Of a stretch of 64,000 nucleotides of DNA, positions 46,281-55,509 are shown in pieces. The stretch covers positions 1,302,001-1,366,000 of the forward strand of contig NZ_OY762656.1 in NCBI RefSeq assembly GCF_963666255.1, written 5' to 3'. Source of the DNA: an uncultured Propionivibrio sp. Lineage in GTDB: Bacteria > Pseudomonadota > Gammaproteobacteria > Burkholderiales > Rhodocyclaceae. Numbering within the stretch: position 1 is the first letter of the stretch; each line of letters opens with the position of its first letter. The translations under genes were made by a program, and so were the position numbers. The notes below the pieces were generated by a model, which ran no database searches, was not told the DNA's origin, and saw only the letters and a list, made by a program, of their open reading frames with translations.

Positions 46281-49200
46281 CTAGCGTTCGTCGAAGTCCA
46301 GCCATTTCAATACGTTGACGTAAAGCTCGTCGGGCGAAAAAGGCTTGACGATGCAGTCGTTCATGCCGGCGTCAAGGCACTCCTGCTGCTCTTCGCTCAG
46401 CGCGCTGGCGGTCAGCGCCACGATCGGCCGTCGCGCGTATCCTGGTTCTGCGCGCAGCAGGGGCGCCGCATCGAGTCCGCCCATGACGGGCATCTGCACG
46501 TCCATCAGTACCAATGCATACGTCTGTCGTCGTGCCGCCTCGATCGCCTGTTGGCCGTTCTCGGCCGTGTCGACGACGAGGCCGCAGACTTCGAGCAGGA
46601 ATTTGGTGATTTCGAGGTTGACGGGGATGTCGTCGACAACGAGTACGCGGCGACCGGTGTGGCGCTGCTGGATCAGTTGTTCGGCGTTGATCGTGTCGGC
46701 CGCGTTGCGTGGCGCCGGTGTCGCGGCGGCACCTTTCTTCAGTCGGACGCTGAACCAGAACGTACTGCCGACGCCGATCGTGCTCTCGACGCCGGCTTCG
46801 CCACCCATCATTTCGGCGAGTCGGCGCGTGATGGCGAGGCCGAGGCCGGTGCCGCCGTAGCAGCGTGTGGTGCTCTTGTCCGCCTGCTCGAAAGCGCCGA
46901 AAAGCCGCGGCAGGACGTTGGCATCAATGCCGATGCCGGTGTCGATAACCTCGAAACGTATCATGACATTGTCGCTGTCCTCGCTCTGAAGGCGGGTGCG
47001 GAGGGTTACCGAGCCGTGCTCGGTGAACTTGATGGCGTTGGTTGCGTAGTTGAGCAGGGCCTGGCGCAGGCGCGTCGGATCCCCGGCGAGTCGCGCCGGA
47101 AACTCGCCGGTGTCGAAGATCAGCGTCAGGTTCTTGCGCCGGGCGCGATCGGCGAGCAGCGCGCGGACATCGCTGACGATGCTGTCGATGTTGATCGGGA
47201 TTTCCTCGAGCGCGAGCTTGCCGGCCTCGATTTTCGACAGGTCGAGGATGTCGTTGATGAGTCCGAGCAGGTGATTGGCTGCCGTGTCGATCTTGTTGAT
47301 CCGGTCGGCCTGGGTGGCGTTGATGCCTTCGCGCCGCAGTACCGAGACCATGCCGAGAATGGCGTTCATCGGCGTGCGGATCTCGTGGCTCATGTTGGCG
47401 AGGAACAGGCTCTTTTCGAGGTTGGCGGCTTCGGCCTGGACCTTGGCCTCGGTCAGCTGGTGGGTGCGCTCCTCGACGAGGTGTTCAAGGTGGTGGCGGT
47501 ATTGCGTGAGTTCCTGCTCGGTGCGTCGCCGCTCGGTGACGTCGCGCGCCGAACCGACGGTGCCGATGCAGTTGCCCTCGTTGTCGATGAACGGCGCCTT
47601 GTAGACTTCGAGGTGCGCCGGGCGGCCGTGCAGGACGCCGCTTTCCTCGTAGATTGAGAGCCGGCCCCGGGCGAGCGTTTCCGTATCGCTCTTGGTACAG
47701 GTGTCGCCGAAATTGAACCAGTCCTGTCGGTCGGGATGCGCGGCGCGTGCGCGCTCGGCGAAATAGGCCGTGGTCTTGCCGACGGGGTCTTCGCCCGCGT
47801 GGGCGCCGAGCCGCAGCCGGGTGTTGGCCTCGTTGGAGAAGATGTAGCGTCCGTCGAGATCCTTGGCCCAGATCATGTCCGGCACGATGTCGCACATGCG
47901 GCGGAGCAGCATGGCGAGATCGGTGGCCGCCTGTTCGCTGCGCTGCAGTTCGTCTTCCATCGTCTTGCGCGCGCTGATGTCGCGGATGCGTGCAATCGTC
48001 TGCGCTTCGCCGTTGGCGTTGGCAAATATCGTTGATTCGTATTCGGCGATGAAGACGCTGCCATCCTTGCGCGTGAAGCGTGCTTCGCCGCTGAATCTGC
48101 CGTCGCGCTGGCGTCTGGCCAGTATTTCGGCGGCGTGCGGATCGGCGTCGTCGAATATCGACTGGCGGCCGAGTGTGCGAAATTCCATCAGGCTGTAGCC
48201 GAACAGTTCGCAGGCGGCCGGGTTGGCAAACAGGATCCTGCCGTCGAGGGTGCCAAAGAAAATGGCGTCGCCGGCGAGTTCAAAGGTCAGCCGGAAATGC
48301 TCTTCGCTTTCGCGCAGTTCGCGTTTGCGCCGGGCCAGGGTTTCGAGCAACTGGTTGAAGCCGATGACCATCTGCCCGATCTCGTCCCGTCGACCGACCG
48401 GCAAGAACTGTGTCGGCTGTTCTCCTTGCGCCATGGCGGCCAGCCTTCGTGCCGTCCTGGCCATCGGCGAGAGCTGTCGCCGAAGGCCCCACCAGATCAC
48501 GAATCCGGCCAGCAGAGTCAACAGCGCGGAGGTGATCAGCATGCGCTGTTCGGTCTGGCGGATCGGGGCGAAGGCCTCCGCCACCGGCAGGCTGACCGCG
48601 ACGCCCCAGTCGATGCCGGGAATCCGTTTGTACGAGGTCATTTCCTTCTGGCCGCCGACCTGTTCCAGCAGGACGGTCCCTTCGCTCCCGCCGTGCTGAC
48701 TGGCGAGGACGCGCTTGACGGTGGGCGGGTCGAGCCTTTCGAGAATGCGATTGTGGTCGGAAGCGGTGACGATGAGCCCTTCCTTCTCGGCGATGAGCAT
48801 ATAGCCGCCACTGTCGCCATAGCGGCCGGTCGCCAGACGGTCGAGAAAATTCGGACGGTCGAGGTTGCTGATGCCCGACACCGCGCCGATCACCGTGCCG
48901 AGGTGGTCACGGATCGGCGCGGCGATGACGACCAGCGGGGCATGCGTCGTCTTGCCGCGGTCCGGTTTGCCGATGGTCGTGGCGCCGTCGTTGAGCGCGC
49001 CGGCGAGGTAGTCGCGGTCACGGAAATTGACGCCGATCCGTTCCGGCCGGTGGGGCAGGGTGGCGACCGCTGTGCCGTCGCGGCGATAGACGATGAGTCC
49101 GTCGTTGAACATCCGGCCGGTGGTGAGGTGGCGTTGCAGGATTGCCTGCACGGCTCCGGGTTGGGTCAGCGCGGCTGGCGCGATATCGGCGGCGAGTTGT

Positions 49201-49415
49201 TCAAGGTTGCCGCGCCGCATCTCCATCTGTTCCTGGATGTCGGCGGCCATGTAGCTGGCGGTGGAATATTGCTGCTGTCCGAGCAGCCGTTCCATGTCGC
49301 CCTGCAGGACGCTGGTCGCACGCCACGAGAGCAGGCACATGCCGGTCAGGAAGAGGGCCAGCGCGGTGGCGGTGGCGCGGGTTTTCAGGGAGAACTCTTT
49401 CCGGATAAAAGGCAT
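46281..49415 (-). CDS. Hybrid sensor histidine kinase with Cache, HAMP, two PAS and receiver domains
   Basis: A 1044-residue inner-membrane kinase. A membrane segment at about 12-33 is followed by a periplasmic double-Cache domain (40-280), a second helix (LLTLLAGFVIWWGL) and a HAMP-like linker. Two PAS domains follow (AGDAIFFGTLDGRILFANPA; IVPDMIWAKDLDGRYIFSN). The phospho-acceptor is in FLANMSHEIRTPMNAILGMV, with ATPase boxes VIDTGIGI and GTGLGL. The C-terminal receiver has LVLMDVQMPVMGG. No HPt domain is present, so phosphate must pass to a separate HPt protein. An ATG at 49415 is preferred over an upstream TTG. Confidence 0.92.
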   Translation of the reverse strand: MPFIRKEFSLKTRATATALALFLTGMCLLSWRATSVLQGDMERLLGQQQYSTASYMAADIQEQMEMRRGNLEQLAADIAPAALTQPGAVQAILQRHLTTGRMFNDGLIVYRRDGTAVATLPHRPERIGVNFRDRDYLAGALNDGATTIGKPDRGKTTHAPLVVIAAPIRDHLGTVIGAVSGISNLDRPNFLDRLATGRYGDSGGYMLIAEKEGLIVTASDHNRILERLDPPTVKRVLASQHGGSEGTVLLEQVGGQKEMTSYKRIPGIDWGVAVSLPVAEAFAPIRQTEQRMLITSALLTLLAGFVIWWGLRRQLSPMARTARRLAAMAQGEQPTQFLPVGRRDEIGQMVIGFNQLLETLARRKRELRESEEHFRLTFELAGDAIFFGTLDGRILFANPAACELFGYSLMEFRTLGRQSIFDDADPHAAEILARRQRDGRFSGEARFTRKDGSVFIAEYESTIFANANGEAQTIARIRDISARKTMEDELQRSEQAATDLAMLLRRMCDIVPDMIWAKDLDGRYIFSNEANTRLRLGAHAGEDPVGKTTAYFAERARAAHPDRQDWFNFGDTCTKSDTETLARGRLSIYEESGVLHGRPAHLEVYKAPFIDNEGNCIGTVGSARDVTERRRTEQELTQYRHHLEHLVEERTHQLTEAKVQAEAANLEKSLFLANMSHEIRTPMNAILGMVSVLRREGINATQADRINKIDTAANHLLGLINDILDLSKIEAGKLALEEIPINIDSIVSDVRALLADRARRKNLTLIFDTGEFPARLAGDPTRLRQALLNYATNAIKFTEHGSVTLRTRLQSEDSDNVMIRFEVIDTGIGIDANVLPRLFGAFEQADKSTTRCYGGTGLGLAITRRLAEMMGGEAGVESTIGVGSTFWFSVRLKKGAAATPAPRNAADTINAEQLIQQRHTGRRVLVVDDIPVNLEITKFLLEVCGLVVDTAENGQQAIEAARRQTYALVLMDVQMPVMGGLDAAPLLRAEPGYARRPIVALTASALSEEQQECLDAGMNDCIVKPFSPDELYVNVLKWLDFDER

Positions 49416-49448
49416 GGGCACGCGGCTGAAATATTTTTTTTGTTGAAA

Positions 49449-49460
49449 TTTACAAGTAAA
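49449..49460. promoter_or_regulatory. AT-rich dyad between hybrid kinase and GGDEF genes
   Basis: TTTAC-AA-GTAAA lies in an AT-rich stretch (about 49431-49487) that separates the two divergent signalling genes and likely holds their promoters. No clear -35/-10 pair could be fixed. Confidence 0.35.
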
Positions 49461-49585
49461 CAAGAATTTGTCTCATTTTAGCATGATGCCTCCCGGGGTT
49501 GCGGCGGGCGGGCGCCGGCAGCAGGGCGCTACAATACCGTGCGCGGCCCGACGTTCGTGGCGCCTTTTTTCGGGATTGCTTTTCC

Positions 49586-51154
49586 ATGCCTGCCGCCTCG
49601 GTATTTCTTTTTTTCTCTGCCGCGCTCTGTGCCGGATTGCTGGCCCATGCGCGGCGTCAGCGTCGCGACGCCTTCAGCCGCTATTTCGTCGGTCTGATGA
49701 CGGCATCGATTCTCTACGCGCTCGGGTATGGCGCGGAATTGATGGCGCCGGATGTGCAGCACATCGTCTGGGCGCTGCGGGTTCAGTATCTTGGCATTCC
49801 GTTCATCGCCCTGGCCTGGGTCGGCATGGCCTGGGCGTATCTCGATTCGCGCGGACTGCCGCGTCCGTTACAGATCGTGCTCGGCGGTGTCGGTGTCGCC
49901 GTATTGCTGGCTTTCCAGAGTAATGACATGCACCGGCTGTTTTACGTGTCGCTCGATGCTGTCCGGGTTGGTGGCATGTCGATCGCGCTTGCCGTCAAAG
50001 GCCCTCTGTACTGGGCTCATATCGCTTTCCTGAATCTGGCGATTGCCTTTGGCGTTCTGCTCTTTTTCCGTGCCTGGCGTCAGTCGATGCGGATCTATCG
50101 CGCGCAGTCCTTGTGCTTGCTTCTCGGGTCTGCTTTTCCATGGCTCTTCCATCTTGTCTATCTGATGGGCGGTTCGCCGTACGGCATTGACCTGAGCCCC
50201 TTCGGTCTGGCGGCCTCGGGCCTGTTTTTCGGGGTTGCGGCGTTTCGCCACGGGATTCTGGAAATCTTGCCGATCGCTCGTGATCTCGTCTTTGACGGGA
50301 TTTCCGAAGGGGTCATCATTCTTGACGATGCCCGGCGCGTCAGTGATTTCAATCGGGCCGCGGTGGGGTTCGTCCGTGGTCTTGGTCCGGCCGCGGTCGG
50401 GCGTCCGCTCGATGCGATCGACGGTGGCGGCGAAGTCGTCGCGGCCTTGCAAGGCGCGCAGTCGCCGTCGCCAGATTCGGGCACGGGGCCGCTGGTGGCA
50501 GAAATGAGCGGATGTGACGATGGCATCGAGCGTCATTACGAATTGCGGTTGTCACCGCTTGTTGACCGTGATGGCGTCATACAGTGCCAGTCCCTGATGC
50601 TGATGGACGTCACCGAAAAGCATCAATTATTGGCCCAGTTGCATGCGTTGGCGACCACCGATTCGCTGACCGGTCTCTACAACCGCCGGCAGATCGAGCA
50701 GGAGGCCGTCCGGCTCTTCTTGCTGGCGGAACGCGGTGCGATGCCGCTGTCGATTGCGGTCATCGACGTCGATTGTTTCAAGGCGATCAACGACCAGCAG
50801 GGGCATGCCGCTGGCGATGCAACGTTGCGCCGGATTGCCGAGGTGCTGAAAGCGCGCCTGCGCGCCTCGGATGTCGTCGGGCGGATTGGCGGCGATGAAT
50901 TTGTTGCCGTGCTGCCCGGTACCGGCGCGGCGGCGGCCGGTGCCCTGATGCGGGAGGTGAGTGCGCGCTGTCGGGCCGAATGCGGAGCGTCGCTCAGCGT
51001 CGGGGTGGCCGAGCGACACGCGGGGATGGCGTGCTTCGAGGCGCTGGCGGCGGAGGGCGATGACCTGTTGTATCGGGCCAAGCAAGCCGGCCGGGATTGC
51101 GTGATGGTGGAGGGCGAGGGAATTCATCATTCGCCGCAACCGGAGCTTTGTTGA
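49586..51154 (+). CDS. Membrane diguanylate cyclase with 7TM sensor
   Basis: A 522-residue protein. The N-terminal 235 residues have about seven membrane helices resembling the histidine-kinase N-terminal 7TM sensor domain. A PAS-like domain follows (about 240-345), beginning DLVFDGISEGVIILDD. The GGDEF domain has TDSLTGLYNRRQ, VIDVDCFKAINDQQGHAAGD and the intact active site RIGGDEFVAVLP. There is no RxxD inhibitory site obvious just before it. Makes c-di-GMP. The ATG at 49586 follows no strong ribosome site; the frame is open 29 codons further upstream. Confidence 0.88.
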   Translation: MPAASVFLFFSAALCAGLLAHARRQRRDAFSRYFVGLMTASILYALGYGAELMAPDVQHIVWALRVQYLGIPFIALAWVGMAWAYLDSRGLPRPLQIVLGGVGVAVLLAFQSNDMHRLFYVSLDAVRVGGMSIALAVKGPLYWAHIAFLNLAIAFGVLLFFRAWRQSMRIYRAQSLCLLLGSAFPWLFHLVYLMGGSPYGIDLSPFGLAASGLFFGVAAFRHGILEILPIARDLVFDGISEGVIILDDARRVSDFNRAAVGFVRGLGPAAVGRPLDAIDGGGEVVAALQGAQSPSPDSGTGPLVAEMSGCDDGIERHYELRLSPLVDRDGVIQCQSLMLMDVTEKHQLLAQLHALATTDSLTGLYNRRQIEQEAVRLFLLAERGAMPLSIAVIDVDCFKAINDQQGHAAGDATLRRIAEVLKARLRASDVVGRIGGDEFVAVLPGTGAAAAGALMREVSARCRAECGASLSVGVAERHAGMACFEALAAEGDDLLYRAKQAGRDCVMVEGEGIHHSPQPELC

Positions 51155-51199
51155 GAATACCTGCCGGAGCGTTTGGGCAGTTCCGTCGATGGCACGCCG

Positions 51200-51220
51200 T
51201 TTTTACACCTTTTTTATACC
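51200..51220 (+). promoter_or_regulatory. KdpE-box-like direct repeat
   Basis: Two copies, TTTTTACACC (51200-51209) and TTTTTATACC (51211-51220), are spaced 11 bp start to start, one helical turn. They resemble the T-rich TTTATAC/TTTACAC repeats bound by KdpE at the E. coli kdp promoter. They lie 42 bp before the kdpD-like start, suggesting autoregulation. Confidence 0.55.
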
Positions 51221-51261
51221 TCAGGTCGGACAATGCATCCGGAAGTCACGAGGAAACAGCC

Positions 51262-52818
51262 ATGCCCCAAGTCCCTGAACGATCTCGCCCCCTGCAGGAA
51301 TGGCAGCGCGTTGCCCTGGCCGTGGCGGCCTGCGCGCTGGTGACGGTGCTGAGCATGCCGCTCGCAGATCTGCTGGCGCTGGCCAACATCGTCATGCTCT
51401 TCCTGCTGACGGTGCTGCTGGTTGCCGTCTGGCTGGGGCTGTCGGCGGCGCTCGTCGCGGCCTTTCTCAGCGTCGCGCTGTTCGACTTTTTCTTTGTGCC
51501 GCCGCGCTTCTCGTTCGAGGTCAGCGACGGCCAGTATCTCGTGACCTTTGCCGTGATGCTGGTGGTGGCGGTCGTGACCAGTACGCTGGCGGCAAATCTG
51601 CGCCGCAACGCGCTGGCCTCGGCGCTCGAGGCGCGTCGGGCCCGGGCGCTCTACGAAATGGCGCGCGAGCTGTCCGGCGCCCTGACGATGGCGCAGGTGG
51701 CCGAGATCACACGCGTTTTCCTGCGCAACGTCATGAACGCCGAGGGCGACGTGTTGCTCTACGACGCCAAAACCGGCTTTCGTTCGAGTGGCGACACCGC
51801 GCCGCCGAACTTGCGCATCGAACCGGCGCTGGCGCTTGTCGCTTTCGAAGGCGGCGAACCCGTGCGTTGCGATCCGCTCGCCGGGTCAGGCAGCGCCGCG
51901 CTGTATCTGCCGCTGAAGGCGCCGATGCGCATGCGCGGCGTCATCGCCGTCGCGCCGCTCGAAAATTCCGCCGCCGAGCTGACCGACATGCAGGCGCAGC
52001 AGGAGCGGCTCGGGACAATGGCCTCGCTGGTCGCGATCGCCATCGAGCGCGTACATTACGTCGAGGTCGCCCAGCGCTCGCAGGTCGATATCGTCTCCGA
52101 GCGCCTGCGCAGTTCGATCCTGTCCGCCCTGTCGCACGACCTGCGCACGCCGCTGACGGCGCTTGTCGGTCTTGCCGATTCGCTGGTCGAGTACCGTCCC
52201 CCATTGGCGACGCCGGCGCGCGAGACGGCGATGGCGATCCGCGACCAGTCCGAATATCTCGCCGGCCTGGTCACGAATCTGCTCGATATGGCGCGCCTGC
52301 ACGCCGGCAAGGTGACCTTGCGCAAGGAGTGGCAGCCGATCGACGAGGTCATCGGGTCGAGCATCAAGCTGCTCGGTCGCGCGCTCGCCGGCCATGCTGT
52401 TCGCGTACGTCGGGGATGCGATCTTCCGCTTGTCGAATTCGATGCGGTGCTGATCGAGCGGGTGCTCTGCAATCTCCTCGAAAACGCCGCGAAGTATTCG
52501 CCGCCGGGCCAGGACATTGGTATCGAAGTGGCGTTGCAGGGCGATTTTCTTGCGGTGTCGGTCGTCGATCACGGACCCGGTTTTCCCGGCGATGCCGGCG
52601 ATTCGATCTTCGAGATGTTCGTGCGCGGCGAGCATCAATCGACGCGTGCCGGCGTCGGTCTTGGCCTCGCGATCTGCCGCGCCATTGTCGAGGCTCATGC
52701 TGGCAGCATCGAGGCGGCGAACCGGCCGGAAGGCGGCGGCTGCGTCCGTTTCCTGTTGCCGCTGGGAACGCCGCCGGCGCTTGACGAGGAGCTCGCCGGC
52801 CTGGAGGAAGCGCCATGA
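51262..52818 (+). CDS. kdpD: KdpD-like sensor kinase lacking the N-terminal KdpD/USP domains
   Basis: A 518-residue kinase matching only the C-terminal part of KdpD (894 residues in E. coli). It has the four-helix DUF4118 membrane domain (about 13-105; FDFFFVPPRFSF loop), a GAF domain (130-255), the dimerisation helix SALSHDLRTPLTALVGL and the ATPase boxes ENAAKYSPP, DHGPGFPG and GVGLGLAI. The N-terminal Walker-type regulatory domain and the universal-stress domain are absent and no remnant precedes it. AGGA precedes the ATG at 51262. It overlaps kdpE by 4 bp. Confidence 0.88.
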   Translation: MPQVPERSRPLQEWQRVALAVAACALVTVLSMPLADLLALANIVMLFLLTVLLVAVWLGLSAALVAAFLSVALFDFFFVPPRFSFEVSDGQYLVTFAVMLVVAVVTSTLAANLRRNALASALEARRARALYEMARELSGALTMAQVAEITRVFLRNVMNAEGDVLLYDAKTGFRSSGDTAPPNLRIEPALALVAFEGGEPVRCDPLAGSGSAALYLPLKAPMRMRGVIAVAPLENSAAELTDMQAQQERLGTMASLVAIAIERVHYVEVAQRSQVDIVSERLRSSILSALSHDLRTPLTALVGLADSLVEYRPPLATPARETAMAIRDQSEYLAGLVTNLLDMARLHAGKVTLRKEWQPIDEVIGSSIKLLGRALAGHAVRVRRGCDLPLVEFDAVLIERVLCNLLENAAKYSPPGQDIGIEVALQGDFLAVSVVDHGPGFPGDAGDSIFEMFVRGEHQSTRAGVGLGLAICRAIVEAHAGSIEAANRPEGGGCVRFLLPLGTPPALDEELAGLEEAP

Positions 52819-53531
52819 CAACGGGAAGGTCGACGGTGCTGGTGGTCGAGGACGAGAAGCTGATCCGCCGCTTCCTGCGTTCGGCGCTCGAAGAAGAAGG
52901 CTGTGCCGTGTGCGAGGCCGAGGGTGTCGGGCGCGGTCTGACCGAGGCTGGCGCCTGCAAACCGGCGTTGGTGGTGCTCGATCTGGGGCTGCCCGATGGC
53001 GACGGCGTCGATTTCATCCACGATTTCCGCGCCTGGTCGGAGGCGCCGATCCTGGTGCTGTCGGCGCGCTCGAACGAACAGGACAAGGTGCGGGCGCTCG
53101 ACGCCGGCGCCGATGACTATCTCACCAAGCCCTTCGGTGTCGGTGAACTGCGGGCCCGGGCGCGCGCACTGTTGCGGCGGCACGGACGGCATGGCGATGC
53201 GGTGGACCCGGTGGTCGAATTCGGCGGCGTCCGCGTCGATCTGTCGCAGCGCAGCGTGCTGAGAAACGGCGAGCCCGTCCATCTCACGCCGATCGAATAT
53301 CGCCTGTTGCGCGTGCTGCTCGCCAACAGCGGCAAGGTCATGACGCAGCGCCATCTGTTGCGCGAAGTCTGGGGGGGCGACCGGGTCGAACACAGCCCCT
53401 ACCTGCGTGTCTACGTCGGACACCTGCGCCAGAAACTCGAAGACGACCCGACGCAGCCGACCTATCTGCTCACCGAGACCGGCGTCGGTTATCGCTTCCA
53501 GCCGCCGTTGGCGCCGCCGGATATCTCGTAA
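52815..53531 (+). CDS. kdpE: KdpE-type response regulator
   Basis: A 238-residue OmpR-family regulator. The receiver has acidic residues EDE, phospho-Asp in LVVLDLGLPDGDG and Lys in YLTKPF. The winged-helix DNA-binding domain (about 130-230) has LTPIEYRLLRVLLAN and HLRQKLEDDP followed by YLLTETGVGYRF, the KdpE-like C-terminus. It is coupled to the shortened kdpD and followed 28 bp later by kup. Confidence 0.93.
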   Translation: MTTGRSTVLVVEDEKLIRRFLRSALEEEGCAVCEAEGVGRGLTEAGACKPALVVLDLGLPDGDGVDFIHDFRAWSEAPILVLSARSNEQDKVRALDAGADDYLTKPFGVGELRARARALLRRHGRHGDAVDPVVEFGGVRVDLSQRSVLRNGEPVHLTPIEYRLLRVLLANSGKVMTQRHLLREVWGGDRVEHSPYLRVYVGHLRQKLEDDPTQPTYLLTETGVGYRFQPPLAPPDIS

Positions 53532-53559
53532 CCCAATTGCATCTTTCCAGGAACGTTCA

Positions 53560-55443
53560 ATGAATCAGCCCGCATCGTCCGGCAGGACGAGATTCGCTTC
53601 GCTCGCAGTGGCAGCGCTCGGCGTCGTCTATGGCGACATCGGTACCAGCCCCCTGTACGCGCTCAAGGAAGTCTTCGGCAACGCGCACCATCCGGTACCG
53701 ATCACCCCGGACAATGTCCTTGGCATTCTCTCTCTGGTGACATGGGCGCTGATGCTCGTCATTACCGGCAAGTATGTGTCCTTCGTCATGCGCGCCGACA
53801 ACCGCGGCGAAGGCGGTATCATGGCCTTGATGGCCCTGGCCCTGCGCGACCTGCCGGCCGGCAGGGGGCGCAATATCCTGGTGATGCTCGGCCTGTTCGG
53901 CGCCGCGCTTTTCTACGGCGATGGCGTCATCACGCCGGCGGTGTCGGTGCTGTCGGCGGTCGAAGGGCTGGAGATCGTGACGCCGGCGTTCAAGCCGTAC
54001 GTCATTCCGATCGCGCTCGTCGTGCTGGTTTTCCTCTTCCTGCTGCAACGCCACGGTACGGCGAGCGTCGGCAAGCTCTTCGGGCCGGTGATGATGCTCT
54101 GGTTCGCCGTCCTCTGCGCACTCGGCCTGGGCTCGATCGCGAACGAACCGGGGGTGCTGCGCGCGCTCAATCCGGCATGGGGCGCCGCGTTCCTTGCGGC
54201 GCATCCGGCGCTCGGTTTCTTTTCGCTCGGCGCCGTCGTCCTCGTGCTGACCGGCGGCGAAGCGCTCTACGCCGATATGGGACACTTTGGCCGTCATCCG
54301 ATCCAGGTTGTCTGGTGCGGACTGGTGCTGCCGGCGTTGCTCGTCAATTATTACGGGCAGGGCGCGCTGCTGCTTGCCGATCCTTCCGCCATCGAAAACC
54401 CCTTCTACCTGCTGGCGCCGACGTGGGCGACCCTGCCGCTGGTCCTGCTGTCGACGGCGGCGACGATCATCGCGTCGCAGGCGGTGATTTCCGGCGCCTT
54501 CTCGATGACCTTGCAGGCCATGCAACTCGGGTATTCGCCGCGCTTTGAAGTCCGTCATACCTCGGAGCGCGAGATCGGGCAGATTTACCTGCCGGCGATC
54601 AACTGGCTGCTGCTCGTCGCCGTCATCGCGCTGGTCATCGGTTTCGGCTCGTCGAGTAATCTGGCGGCGGCGTACGGCATCGCGGTCACCGGCACGATGC
54701 TGATCACCAACGTGCTGGCCTTCGTCGTCGCACGCCGTCAGTGGGGCTGGTCGCGCGCCCCGGCGCTCGCCTGTATCGTGCCTTTCGTCCTCATCGACAT
54801 CGCCTTCTTCTCGGCCAATTCGACCAAGATCTTCGACGGCGGCTGGTTCCCGCTGGCCTTCGGCGCGCTGGTGTTCACGGTGTTGACGACCTGGAAGCGC
54901 GGACGCGAAGTGTTGCACGATAAGCTCGGTCAGGATGCCATCGAACTGGTCCCGTTCATCCAGAGCTTGGCGCTTGGTGGCGCCACGCGTGTGCCGGGCA
55001 CCGCCGTCTTTCTGACCGGCCGGCCGCAGGGTGTGCCGCGCTCGCTGCTGCACAGCCTCAAACATTACAAGGTGCTGCACGAACGCATGGTGCTGGTGAC
55101 GATCCGCATCTTCGACGTGCCGCATGTGCCGGAGATCGACCGGGTCGAAGTGAAATCGCTCGAACAGGATTTCTGGCTGGTCACCGTCCAGTACGGCTTC
55201 AAGGACGATCCCGATCTGCCCGAGGCGCTGACCCATTGCGCCGCCGTCGGCCTCGAGTTCGACATGATGGATACCTCGTTCTTCCTCGGTCGCGAGACGT
55301 TGATCCCGCGCTTCGGCGAAGAAATGGCGTACTGGCGCGTGCTCCTTTTCGCCGCCATGTTCCGCAATGCCACGAGCATCACGGCATTTTTCCGCGTGCC
55401 GTCGAACCGTGTCGTCGAGCTCGGATCGCAGGTGGTGCTCTAG
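53560..55443 (+). CDS. kup: Potassium transporter Kup
   Basis: A 627-residue K+ uptake protein with 12 predicted helices (to about 450) and a cytoplasmic C-terminal domain. It opens ALGVVYGDIGTSPLYALKEVF, the KUP/HAK signature, and has GEGGIMALMAL, GGEALYADMGHFG and VNYYGQGALLL. It imports K+ with protons. Start ATG at 53560 has AGGAA 7 bp upstream. Its place after kdpDE, where kdpFABC is missing, suggests K+-dependent control. A 7-bp stem-loop (55475-55495) follows the stop. Confidence 0.94.
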   Translation: MNQPASSGRTRFASLAVAALGVVYGDIGTSPLYALKEVFGNAHHPVPITPDNVLGILSLVTWALMLVITGKYVSFVMRADNRGEGGIMALMALALRDLPAGRGRNILVMLGLFGAALFYGDGVITPAVSVLSAVEGLEIVTPAFKPYVIPIALVVLVFLFLLQRHGTASVGKLFGPVMMLWFAVLCALGLGSIANEPGVLRALNPAWGAAFLAAHPALGFFSLGAVVLVLTGGEALYADMGHFGRHPIQVVWCGLVLPALLVNYYGQGALLLADPSAIENPFYLLAPTWATLPLVLLSTAATIIASQAVISGAFSMTLQAMQLGYSPRFEVRHTSEREIGQIYLPAINWLLLVAVIALVIGFGSSSNLAAAYGIAVTGTMLITNVLAFVVARRQWGWSRAPALACIVPFVLIDIAFFSANSTKIFDGGWFPLAFGALVFTVLTTWKRGREVLHDKLGQDAIELVPFIQSLALGGATRVPGTAVFLTGRPQGVPRSLLHSLKHYKVLHERMVLVTIRIFDVPHVPEIDRVEVKSLEQDFWLVTVQYGFKDDPDLPEALTHCAAVGLEFDMMDTSFFLGRETLIPRFGEEMAYWRVLLFAAMFRNATSITAFFRVPSNRVVELGSQVVL

Positions 55444-55509
55444 CGCCGTGTTTTGCCAGGCGTAGAATAGGCGCCCCGGCGATTTTCACGCCGGGTCTTG
55501 CCGACGCCG

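Noticed and set aside
51300-52784. 494-codon Arg/Ala-rich frame within the kdpD-like gene
   Set aside because: It is a shifted frame of the kinase; the kinase frame carries all histidine-kinase motifs.
55475-55495. Stem-loop after kup as a rho-independent terminator
   Set aside because: CCCGGCG/CGCCGGG is a good stem but no T run follows on the plus strand, so it is mentioned only in the kup entry.
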